A DNA stretch of 64,000 nucleotides from Bacteroidia bacterium (GTDB lineage Bacteria > Bacteroidota > Bacteroidia > AKYH767-A > OLB10). Numbering within the stretch: the first letter of the stretch is position 1; every line of letters starts with the position of its first letter. The notes under the pieces were generated by a model. The model was not told the origin of the DNA. It ran no database searches and was given only the letters and a program-made list of their open reading frames with translations. The stretch is taken from assembly GCA_016788165.1 (NCBI GenBank), contig JAEUTH010000038.1:92818-156817 (forward strand). The letters are read 5' to 3'. Positions 1 to 11,000 of the stretch are shown here, piece by piece. The translations under genes were made by a program, and so were the position numbers.

Positions 1-3000
1 GGCAGTATTACTTTCAGCACATACAACTGAAGTGTTTGTACCGGTAACTGCAAGTACAGCGGGTTCGGTAACCGTGTACATACATGTAGCTGTACAACCA
101 TTTGCATCTGTAACTGTTACAGTATAGGTTCCTACAGTCAAACCTGTTGCAGTAGCTGTTGTTTGAACAGGTGTCGTATTCCATGAGTAATAATAAACCG
201 AGGGTGCTAAACCGCTTACATGCATGCGTGCATACACATCGCCTGCAATATCCCATGCAGGGTTACCTAATATGCCTTCGAAGTTTACAAAGTTTAGTTT
301 AATGCGTATGTTATTGGTGCCACCGGCTACATAAGAAACAGCACCATCATCAAGGTTTGCAGTATTCACAACTAATGGTGAACCACAACCCGAACAAGCG
401 GTACCTGCCGGAATCATTAAACCGGCACTATCATTATTAACAGTTGTTTCACGACCTGCGTATCCATTACAATTTAAATAGTTTGCAATTTCCATTGTAA
501 TACCTGTAATAGGCGTTGCAGGCGGAAATAAATCTGTATAAGTAAACCCGTAATCAGGGCCTGTCCAACTTGTTGCATAAGCTTGCGTATTTGCAGGGCA
601 ACTAATATTAAATCCGATAGTAGATAGATTTGCATTACGCATTAAATAAGTATTAGTTACAGGGCCAATAGCCATAGTGCCACCACCGGCAACAACGGTT
701 GCAGAGCCATTACTGCCTCCATTACACGATATATTAGTACCACTACAATTGGCGGTTAATAAGGCTGGTTGGGTTACGGTTATCATGCCTGTAGCTAAAC
801 AACCGGTACCCAAATCGTTAACCGTTACGGTGTATGTACCTGCTGGTATGCCATTGTTAGTTGCAGTAGTAACACCGTTTGACCACATATAAGTAAACGG
901 ACCGGTAATGTTGCCTTGTGGGGCAGCAGAAACGCTACCAGTACTGTTACCAAAACAATTAACATTACTATTTAATGTTGTTGCTACGCTAAGCGTACAA
1001 CCTTGCGCAACTACGGTAGCACAAGCTGAAGTTGTACAACCATTGGCATCGGTTACAGTTATACAATAAAAACCACTTACCAAACCGGTTAAATTGGAGT
1101 AAGAATATGGCAAAGTGCCACCGGTAACCGAACTTATTGAAACACTTCCATCAGCACAAATGGGACATGAAGAATCGGTTGAAGTAGCTGTAGCTGATAA
1201 TGCTACGGGTTCATTTACTACATAACAACATGTAGCGGTGCAGCCATTGGCATCAGTTACGGTTACACAATAAGTACCTGCACTTAAGCCATTTATTGTT
1301 GCAGTAGTCCCACCGTTGCTCCAAGCATAGGTAAACGGACTTGCACCTGTTGCATTAACACTGGCCATACCATCATTACCACCATTACATGATACACTAT
1401 CGCCTGAGCAATTTACAACAGGAGGCGCATTAACTACAAATGTAACCGGTATGCGTGTACTGGGGCAACTATTTGAGCCCGGGCAGCTGCTATAAAAAGT
1501 TGTACTACTTGCCGAAGCTGTACTTACACCACCATTGGTTATTGGGTTGAAATTTGTGAAAGAACCCAAGTAGTTTCCGCCTGATGCGGCATCGTACCAA
1601 TCACTTGCTACTGTTCCACTCGTATCAGCAGTAATGTTTATGTTTAAATCCTCAACCGAACCTCCATCACCACCAACTCCATCTGAAACTGTCAATGTCC
1701 AAACACCATTGGGATCGAAACCATTAAATAAGGCAAAATTACCTTGTGGAGCATACGGGCCGGGCGATGCAACTACTCCGGAACCCGGTAATGCAGCACC
1801 TCCAATATTAAAAGTATAAGGTAATGTAACTCCGGTACCATTACTGGTTCCATAATCTAAGTTAGGATCACCCGGATTATTTAAAACTGAAACTGATGGG
1901 CCACCATTAGGTGCTTGTAAAGTCATAATAATATCACCACCCCAAGTATGGCGGATGTTTACTGTAACCTGAACATTGGTAATTACCGAAGCCGGAGGAA
2001 ATGCAGTTACGGTTAAACTTGCACTAGAAGCCGGCAAGGTGCTGGTCCAGGTAAATGGCAAACCTGAGGCGCCATTTGTATTAGCTGTTTTTGAACCGAT
2101 AACACTACATGAACTTACAAAATCAGCACTGGAAACAGCACCCTGACAAACAGCAATGCTGGTAGGTGTTGGTGCTGGAGGCGCTGTTGAAGTAACCACT
2201 GTAACTGCAACCGGTGCCGACTCGGCACTACATCCGTTTTCAGTAACTACAACACTATAATTTCCGCTGGCAGATACATTTAATGTAGCACCTGTTTGAG
2301 CCGGAATTATAGCTGTTCCATTATTATTCCAAACATAAGTAGGCAAAGTTGCACTGGTTGATGCATTAAGTACTAAAGGCAAATCGTTACTACAAACGGT
2401 AACAGGTCCGGCAGGCGTAACTGTGGCTGTTGGTGTAGGATTTACGGTATAAGTTAATGAGGCACTGCAGGTAGCAGCACAATTATCGGTAACGGTTACA
2501 GTTACTGTATAGGTTCCTGCATTACTATTTTGAGTGATGGCGCTTGTAGTATTTCCATCATTCCATAAATAAGTATATGGGGCACCACCTCCCGAAGGGC
2601 TAATGCTAATCGAGGCATTACCACCACTGCAATAATTTGCAGGGCCTTGAATGCTGCCGCAATTTAATGGTGCGCCCGCTGAAATGCTTGCAGTGCCACT
2701 TGCTGTACAACCATTGGCTGCACTAACCAAAACTGTATATGTCTCACTTGAGGTAACTGCAACAGCAGTGGTTGGATTGCTTGTTGTTGATGATAAGAAA
2801 GTAGCTGGCGACCATGCATAAGTATATGCTGCAGCACCACCGGTTATAGTTACATCATAATCTTGTGTTTCGCCAAATGTACTTGATGAAGCACCACAAG
2901 GTTGTGTAGCAGTAACGGGGCTATCATTACCACCTACGATGCGCAAACGTGTTACTCCATTGGTAGCACCACCGGGTACAGTAAACGCAACGGTAATTGT

Positions 3001-4641
3001 ACCATTGGCCCCGGCATTAGCCGAAGCGCCTAAAAACTCACTTGCTTCAAACGATCCACTTTGATTATAATCAATCCAGGCACCAAAATATTGGTTACCA
3101 TCGCTACCAAATGAAACACTTAAAGAGTATGTAGATGATGCTGTTAAAGAAGTTGTTTGCGCACCACCACCATTGAAATAGGTAAAACGCGAAACACCAC
3201 CGCAACCCGATGTTGGATTATTGATATTGTCAAGAACTACCAGGGTAATGTTATCGCCTGAACAACCGCTTGTATGCGTAGAGACACAATAGCTAAGTGA
3301 TGGCGCAGTTATATTAGCTGTTAACGTACTATTGTTGCCTGAACAAACACTAGACGGTGATGCAGTAACAGATGTGAGGTTAACACCTTGGTTATAAACT
3401 ATGGATGTTGTACCTGTTGCTGTACAACCATTACCATCGGTTCCGGTAACGGTATAATTGGTACTTGCAACAGGTGTGGCGGTTACCGAACCTCCCGTAG
3501 ATGCCGAAAGTGTAGCGGCCGGTGCCCATGTATAAGTAGAAGCTCCCGAAGCTGCTAATGCTATGGAAGGGCTACCTGGATTACATACCGAACCGCTGTT
3601 TGGTGTAACTGCTACGGAAGGCAGTGAATTCACTACAACTGTAACTTCATTGGATAAAATGCTGCAGGGGCCACAATTGGCACATGTATTTTCCATAACA
3701 TAATAATAAGTGCCTGCAATCAAAGCACCTGTTCCGTGCGAAGTTGTGGTAGCTCCTGTACCCCCTGAAACATTGGTGTAAGGTCCACCTGGTGTTGACG
3801 AAACCTTCCATTGATGTGTTGACCCAACATCATTTAAAGCTCCGGTAGCAGTTAAGGTAGTTGAACCTCCGGCACACAGTGTAACTGTTGACGGTGTGAT
3901 ACTACCACTTATAGCTGTAACACAGGCAGGCGGTGGGTTAAAATTATATACCGTACCACTTGGAAAATTAGTTGCACTGCTAATGCTGTTATTGGCAGTA
4001 CTGGTCGAATAGGTTGCATTTGGCGATGCCGGTGTTACACTTAAAAAATTGCCAATGTTACCCGAAATACCAATTGAAGCAGTAGTGCTTACCAATGCTG
4101 CACTGGTACCGCCATATATTATTTGTATTGCATTAGTTGTTTCGAATAAAACAACCTGAAAAGTTGCTGTTGGGTTGGTATTACTCCCTGTACCACCAAT
4201 ATGGATGTTAGTCCATTGCATGGTAAAAGTACGGTTAGGTGCTGTGCCATTAGTAGCATAAATTATGCTTCCGCCTGTAGCATTGTTATCATCCCAAATA
4301 CCGGCAATCACATCAGAATTACCACTTAAGCTATTAGAAAAACTTGGAGCTGCACCCGTTCCGGGTCGTATTGCACCATTGGTGGTAACACCAACTGCCG
4401 TATGGGTAACATTGTTATACACAAAGTTAAAGCCTATAGGGATGCCTGTTTGTGTACCATCATCACCAACTGCAGTACTTGCTGTACCTGTTATGGGCGT
4501 GTAGGTTGTACTGGTTTGTGAAAACGAGTAAGTGGATGGCACTTGCGCCCAGGCAAATTGAATACTGCTTAGCAGTATTGCAAACACCCAAGACATACCT
4601 ATCCGATACGTAGTGTTTTTTTGTTGTAGTTTGTTATGCAT
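1..4641 (-). CDS. Giant secreted surface protein with Ig-like, GEVED, P-domain and SprB repeats (C-terminus beyond left edge)
   Basis: The frame is open from an ATG at 4641 to the window edge (1547 codons), so the C-terminus is missing. Residues 1-32 form a signal peptide ending AWAQ. A later ATG at codon 16 would also leave a usable signal. After the signal come a beta-sandwich domain (about 33-230), Ig-like domains, a GEVED domain (about 450-600, ending FGETQDYDV), further Ig-like and SprB-like units, a proprotein-convertase P-domain (about 840-1010, with RHTWGGDI and GVWTLTVSD), and SprB repeats with the GTYTVTVTDANGC signature. Several globular modules are inserted inside single Ig or SprB units. 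A T9SS C-terminal sorting domain is expected beyond the edge but cannot be seen. The protein is probably exported to the cell surface as an adhesin or matrix protein. It lies head-to-tail downstream of the second giant gene, separated by a terminator. Confidence 0.9.
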   Translation of the reverse strand, partial: MHNKLQQKNTTYRIGMSWVFAILLSSIQFAWAQVPSTYSFSQTSTTYTPITGTASTAVGDDGTQTGIPIGFNFVYNNVTHTAVGVTTNGAIRPGTGAAPSFSNSLSGNSDVIAGIWDDNNATGGSIIYATNGTAPNRTFTMQWTNIHIGGTGSNTNPTATFQVVLFETTNAIQIIYGGTSAALVSTTASIGISGNIGNFLSVTPASPNATYSTSTANNSISSATNFPSGTVYNFNPPPACVTAISGSITPSTVTLCAGGSTTLTATGALNDVGSTHQWKVSSTPGGPYTNVSGGTGATTTSHGTGALIAGTYYYVMENTCANCGPCSILSNEVTVVVNSLPSVAVTPNSGSVCNPGSPSIALAASGASTYTWAPAATLSASTGGSVTATPVASTNYTVTGTDGNGCTATGTTSIVYNQGVNLTSVTASPSSVCSGNNSTLTANITAPSLSYCVSTHTSGCSGDNITLVVLDNINNPTSGCGGVSRFTYFNGGGAQTTSLTASSTYSLSVSFGSDGNQYFGAWIDYNQSGSFEASEFLGASANAGANGTITVAFTVPGGATNGVTRLRIVGGNDSPVTATQPCGASSSTFGETQDYDVTITGGAAAYTYAWSPATFLSSTTSNPTTAVAVTSSETYTVLVSAANGCTASGTASISAGAPLNCGSIQGPANYCSGGNASISISPSGGGAPYTYLWNDGNTTSAITQNSNAGTYTVTVTVTDNCAATCSASLTYTVNPTPTATVTPAGPVTVCSNDLPLVLNASTSATLPTYVWNNNGTAIIPAQTGATLNVSASGNYSVVVTENGCSAESAPVAVTVVTSTAPPAPTPTSIAVCQGAVSSADFVSSCSVIGSKTANTNGASGLPFTWTSTLPASSASLTVTAFPPASVITNVQVTVNIRHTWGGDIIMTLQAPNGGPSVSVLNNPGDPNLDYGTSNGTGVTLPYTFNIGGAALPGSGVVASPGPYAPQGNFALFNGFDPNGVWTLTVSDGVGGDGGSVEDLNINITADTSGTVASDWYDAASGGNYLGSFTNFNPITNGGVSTASASSTTFYSSCPGSNSCPSTRIPVTFVVNAPPVVNCSGDSVSCNGGNDGMASVNATGASPFTYAWSNGGTTATINGLSAGTYCVTVTDANGCTATCCYVVNEPVALSATATSTDSSCPICADGSVSISSVTGGTLPYSYSNLTGLVSGFYCITVTDANGCTTSACATVVAQGCTLSVATTLNSNVNCFGNSTGSVSAAPQGNITGPFTYMWSNGVTTATNNGIPAGTYTVTVNDLGTGCLATGMITVTQPALLTANCSGTNISCNGGSNGSATVVAGGGTMAIGPVTNTYLMRNANLSTIGFNISCPANTQAYATSWTGPDYGFTYTDLFPPATPITGITMEIANYLNCNGYAGRETTVNNDSAGLMIPAGTACSGCGSPLVVNTANLDDGAVSYVAGGTNNIRIKLNFVNFEGILGNPAWDIAGDVYARMHVSGLAPSVYYYSWNTTPVQTTATATGLTVGTYTVTVTDANGCTATCMYTVTEPAVLAVTGTNTSVVCAESNTA

Positions 4642-5058
4642 AATATAAGGTTTAAGGATTTTTTTATTATTCTAAATTGAAGCTGTTCGTAATTTAGGAT
4701 TACGAGAAAGGTTTAGCGAATAAATAAAAAGCTATAGCTGTTAAGCCAAAGTAGGGGTAATTACTCATAAGTAGAATTAGGGGGTAATTTTGAAAAAGAG
4801 CTACAAAATAGTAATTATTTTTAATTCCAAATTTTATTGGCAACAAATTCAAAAACTTTTTAATTCAAAAAACCAGCGTTTAAACGTATCTAATCAGTAA
4901 TATGGCAGCTATCTTAAATTTAAACTTTTCTTTAAGCACCTATAAACGTTAAACCACTAAACACTTTAAAAACAAATTTTTTTGATTTCATGCCTATTTA
5001 AAGCATAAAAAAAGCTGCTCCAAAAATTTGAAGCAGCCTTTCAAAACCTAAAACCAAA
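4642..5058. other. AT-rich intergenic region between two giant genes
   Basis: This 417-base stretch has no credible gene. It carries the terminator of the upstream giant gene (5007-5039) and the leader of the downstream one. On the minus strand TACTTTGG (complement of 4746-4753), about 105 bases before the ATG, resembles a Bacteroidota -7 box but is one base short of TAnnTTTG. The promoter of the downstream gene is therefore unassigned. Confidence 0.6.
5007..5039 (-). terminator. Rho-independent terminator of the giant gene
   Basis: On the minus strand, 20 bases past the stop codon, GCTGCT (5032-5037) pairs with AGCAGC (5014-5019) across a 12-base AT-rich loop. It is followed by seven T residues (5007-5013). 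Hairpin plus U-tract is the classic form, and it separates the two giant genes transcriptionally. Confidence 0.8.
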
Positions 5059-8000
5059 TTATTGAACAATCAATTTCTCATGCCATTGATTATGTGATGT
5101 TCGATATTTTATTGTATAAACACCTTTTGAAAGCGTAAACAAATTCAACTCAAACAGATTTGAATCCGTATTCACCTTTAATGATGTTTGATAAACTTGT
5201 TCTCCGGTTACGTTTATAATTTCAACGGTTACAGTTTCCAATACAGCCTCATCAAACTGTACCATCACCTTACCATTAGTTGGGTTCGGGTAAACTACTG
5301 AGTGTACATCTGTTACCTGACTAAATGCCAAACGCGCAACCGGTTGTGTAATATTTATGCTCTTAGTTTTAGTACAGCCGTTAAAGTCTGTAACAGTTAC
5401 TGTATAGGTACCAGCGACTAATGCAGAGGCTATTTGTGTTGTTTGTCCATTGCTCCATAAATATGCGTAAGGACTTACTCCACCGCTGACATTGGCTGTC
5501 GCAGTACCGTTATTACCTCCAAATATGGTTACATTGGTTTTCGAAATACTTAAAACAATTGAAGGTGGTTCCGTAACTACTGCAGTAGCAAACTTTAAGC
5601 ACCCTTTACTATCTGTAATAGTGCACGTATAGGTACCTTTTTTCAATCCGGTTGCCGTAGCTGTTGTTCGTATCGGTGCCGAATTCCAAGAGTAAGTATA
5701 GGGTGGTGTACCGCCACTTACCGCTACCGATGCCGTACCTGTAAAGCTGCCATTACAAATTGCTGGCGATGCCGATGGAATTGCAACCATAGCTGTAGGT
5801 TGGGTAATGGTTACTGATACCGTACCCGTACAACCATTACTTGCTGTTGCCGTTACTGTATAGGTGCCAGCAGCCAATGCAAGTTGGTTCTTATTAGTAG
5901 CTCCATTACTCCATAAGTAACTATAAGGAGCTGTGCCACCTGAAGTTGTAGGTATAGCAGATCCGTTATTACCACCATAACAATTAGCATTAGTTGTTAC
6001 TGCGGTTAATGTTAAGCCTGATAATCCACTTACTGTAGCCGAAGCAGTTGCTGTACATCCATTTGCATCACCCACAGTTACCGTATAAGTGCCGGCAGGC
6101 AAACCTGTTACCGTTTTAGTTGTTGCAACCGGTGAGGTATCCCAGCTATATGTATAAGCACCTTTGCCGCCTGTTGCATTAACTGTAACTGTTCCGTTAC
6201 TGGCTCCACATCCTGCTGGTGTAGCTGTAGCTGAAGCTGTGAGCAAAGCCGGTTGTTTCAATTGAACCATACTAACTAAAGTACAACCACCATTTGTAAT
6301 TGTTACTGTGTAAGTACCTGCGCTTAATCCGGTTAAACTTGCTGTAGTTGCACCATTGCTCCATAAATAGGTAAACGGGCCTGAACTGCCGGAAACTGAA
6401 ACAGAGGCGCTACCATCATTACCACCATAACATCTAATGTGTACACCACCTGCATAAGTTGGTACTGTAAAGTTGGCTTTTAAACCTTTACTGTGCGGCA
6501 CTACAACGGTATCAATTATAGTACACCCACTCGCTACATCTGTAATAATACAATAACTGTTGAAAGCATAAGCCAAACCGGTACCGGTAGCAGTAGTTTG
6601 TACAGGGGTTGTAAGCCATTGGTAGGTATATGATGTACCACCACTTGGTATTGCAGTCATAATTCCGTTATCCTGATAGCAGCTTGCTTGTTGTACTAAT
6701 TGATTTACAACGGTTAATCCGCATTCGTACGAAAGTTCGATGGTAATTTCGCTGGTGCAACCATTGGCATCAGTTACGGTAGCCGTATAGCTGCCACCGG
6801 GTATGCCCGTTCTGTCGGCAGTAGTAGCACCATCATTCCACATATAACTTAATGGCAATGTACCACCAACAGTTGATGTGGTTATTGAGCCGCTATTGGG
6901 TAATGATGAGGTAGGATTTACAGAGCCTATGATTTTATAAATCAATTCAGCAGGTTGTGTTACTGTAATGCTACATAAAGCGGTACATCCATTTGCATCG
7001 GTAACAGTTACGGTATAGGTACCGGGCATTAAACCCATTATATTATCGGTTGTTGAACCGTTACTCCACAAATAACTATAAGGTAATGTACCACCGGTAG
7101 TCGATACACTTCCGGTTGCATTATGTGCCTCATAACATGTTGAGTTAGTTGAACTACATGTAACTTCTAACAAGGCAGGCTCCGTAATTGTTGCTGTGCA
7201 AGAGTCCACACACCCATTGGCATCGGTAACTACAAATGTATAAGTTCCGGCAACCAATCCGCTAGGTGTAGGCACTATACTATATGGTGCTGTACCACCG
7301 CTTGAAGCTACATTTACAACTCCGTTATTTCCTCCGAAACAACTTACATTATTTATAACACTACAATTAACGCTTAACACCAATGGCTCGGTAATAGTTA
7401 CCGAAGTTGATGTTGAGCATCCATGCAAATCTGTAACGGTTACTGTATAGGTGCCGATAATTAATCCGCTATTATCTTCAACCGTGCTTCCATTACTCCA
7501 ATTGTAAGTATAAGGTTGCGTGCCACCATTGATATCAATATCAACAGACCCATTGGCTTGCCCGTTGCACAATACATTCTGATGGTTTGCAATGTTTTCG
7601 GTGGCAGATAATACTGCAGGTTCGTAAACAGTTACGGGGAAAATATCCGGTGTACAATACGGTGGTACTGCAACACCTTGGTGATCGGTTAAAACCAAAT
7701 AATAATCACCAGGAGCCAAACCTGAAAGTGTATCAACCAATTCAGCATTGGTTACGTCTCGCAATAATGTGTTACTTGGCGATGCATACCATCTCCAGCG
7801 ATAATTAGGTGTACCCGAGAAAGTACTATCAATATAACCTATTACCATTCCATTGCTTTGTCCGTTACAATCCACACTATCGGTAACAAAATAGGTAACC
7901 GGTGTAAATACCGAACCAAAGTCAATAGTTGATGTAGTTGTAGTTGCTGTTAAGTTACCCAATGTTGGTGGCAAGGTTACAATTACAAATACAGCGGCAG

Positions 8001-11000
8001 TCGAGTTTACAACAATAAACGAATCGGTTGTTGGGAAACCCGGGCCATAAATACCCCAATCGAACAAAGTTCCTAATGGCCATCCTCCGGCATAGGCTGC
8101 CGAATCGGCTGCGCGTACATAAAACTCAAATATATTAGAGCATAATGACGTATCGCCCACATTTAAGAATGGCTTGGGTTTAGGTGCAACTTGTAAACTT
8201 ACTGTGCCTGTTGCAGAACAGCCTGTACCCGACTCAGCTACTGTTACCGTGTAAACAGTGCTTGTAAGCGGAGCTGCCATTGGGTTGTTAATTGTTGCAT
8301 TGTTTAATGCACCTGATGGCAGCCAAGAATAGGTTAATGCGCTGCCAGGCAATGGATTAAAGCGATACCCATTTCCAACGCCAGGCCATGCAGATGATGT
8401 TGTTGTTGCGTTAGATGTGCCTGTTAAAGCATTAATATAATTACCGGTTCCGCCTGTACTATTTTCAATACCAATTGAAGCCGCAGTTGCCAGTGTGTTA
8501 ACTTGTGGACCATACAAATACTCAATCCGACCCGGAGCAATTGATGCGGGGCCATAAATACTTACCTGGAATGAAATTAAGTTGGTTGACCCATCGCTAA
8601 AGCCACTGCCAACAGCATTATCCCACTGGAATGTATATACATCTGCTCCGGTTAAGCCATGGCGTAAACTGCCCGTACCTAATGGGAAATTTGCACCCAT
8701 ATCTTTAAACCATGCCGCCATGGTTTGGTTAGGTACGGTACCGGTAAACAAATTGCCTGCAGCACGTGAACTTACAGCATCAATGGTACTAAAATTACCG
8801 GCAGCTATCCAACCATTGGTTGACATGGTAATTTGATTGTAAGCTACACCATCGTAAGTAAATGTAAATGGAATACTTATTAGCACACCTCCATCATCCT
8901 GTGTTACACTTCCCATACCTGCTGTAAGTTGTGCATCGGTATTGATGATGGTAATACCGCCACCAGAGAGTGGCGCATAACTTAATCCGGTTAAACTACT
9001 TAAGCTGTATTTAGAAGCAAAAGTTGGTTGTATAAAAGGAGTTGCAACAACTGCCAGTTGCGATGAATCGCCTTGCCCAACAAAGCCGGGCGTGGCAGTA
9101 ATACTGTTAATCACAGGATTAGGAGTTACTGTAACCGTTACAGTTTGTATATCCTGACATCCGTTATTAGCGCCACCCGAACTATCAACTGCAGTTAATG
9201 TATAAGTTGTAGTTACTGCAGGTGTAACCAAATAGGTTGATCCTACAAAACCACCGGGATTCCATGTATATGTGTAATTTGGGTCATTTATGCTGGATGC
9301 TGTTAACACGGTACTCGAGCCTTCGCATTGTATTACATTGGGCGAAACTGTAACTGTTGGTGCCGATGTAACTGTTGCTATAACGGCTGTACGTGTGCTA
9401 GAGCAACCGGTGCTAATAACCCAATTATAAAACCAATAATAAGCAGATGTTGTTTGCGCACCGGCTGATCCATTAGCGCCAGCCGTAATCGAAATGGCCG
9501 AAGATGGGGCATTGTATGGGAATGTAACACCGCCTGACTCACGAACCATAGAAGTGATATTGGTGAACGTCATACCCATTTTATAATTGCCGGGTGCAAC
9601 GTTTATATTAACAGGTATCACATAATCGGCTAAGGCATTGGTTATAGTAAAATTGTGCAAGGTACCTGTATATAAAACCACATCATTCAAATCGCTCACT
9701 TTAATTTGAATGCTTGCAGCTCCGGGAGAAGAGCTTAAAGCTCTTACGGTAACTGAACTAATAGTAGCGGCTGAGTTTGCGGTAAATCTTAAACCCCAAC
9801 CCGTGGTAGCTGTAATAAAAGTAGAAGTGCCAATGTTTGGCGAGGCCACATTTTCTGACGAAGAACCTGCTCCGGCAGCAACATAAAATGTATCCGTTAC
9901 GCTGATGTTAGGCGTATTAAATGTGGTGCCGGTGCCTAACGGAGCACCGCCAGTTGCATTGGCATACCAACTAAGACCTGCACCTGAAGATGCAGTAGCA
10001 TTTAGTGCCACACTTCCGATACCACAACGGCTACCACCCAAAGTAGTTAATACCTGAGGCTGATCATAAGTAATGGTTACTGGTACTGATGGCGAGCCCG
10101 GTATGGGTGTACCGCTACACAATATCACACATCTGAAATCGGTATTAGCAGTTATTTCGCTTACTAACGGTGTGTATGTTGCCGAGGTTGCACCTGAAAT
10201 ATCAACAAATGCATTAGCGTTTGCCGGTGAAATTTGCCATTGATATGTTGCGCCTGCAAAAGAGGGTACAACTGATAATAATGGCATAACCGGTCCGTAT
10301 GCACAAACACTTGAAGCCGATGTAGTTGTTGTAAATACAGGTGTATTTATTGTAACACTACCTAAGTTAGTTGAACAAGCCGGTACGGCAACATAACGTG
10401 CATCTACTGTATAAACACCAACACCGCTTGCCGGAATCGGATTGGTGGTTGACCAAGGTCCGGCATTTAAGCTATACTCATAAAAATTATTGTATTGAAT
10501 AGTTAAATTATCAATAGCAGTACCTTGATATAATGCACCCGTACGTGATGAGAATGCATGTTTCCAGCTTGCTTTGTTTGCCGATAAATAAGCTGCAGGC
10601 AAAGGTTGGTTATTAACTATCAAAATATTGTTTAGCCACAATGAAACCTGACCTGAACCATTTATTTTAATGGTTACATGCGTGGTTTTTCCTATAAGGT
10701 TGGTTGCGCGCCACGATACATCGGTACTGTGTGCAATAACGCCAGTGCTTGCCGGTGTTTGGTTCCAAACAGGTGTATTGTACATTAAATAAATACCCTC
10801 CACATTGGCTCCGTTTGAATAAGCATCAAAAGCAAGTTTTAAAGCTGTACCACTTCCGTTTTCAGGGTTTACGGTATTTGGTACAACCACGGTTCCAACA
10901 GTAGCACTACCTGTACCAGTTGGTAACTCAACCACATCAGGGCCATAGCTGTAACTAAATCCATCGGCTGCCGGATTACTTCCCGGAGAGGTTATTAAAT

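Noticed and set aside
14..256. Minus-strand 80-codon frame at the left edge
   Set aside because: It is a different frame inside the giant coding region; its Cys/Tyr-rich product looks like a frame shadow.
5330..7890. Possible CRISPR or DNA tandem repeat
   Set aside because: The periodicity is at protein level (SprB units, 65-85 codons) and the DNA is divergent between units.
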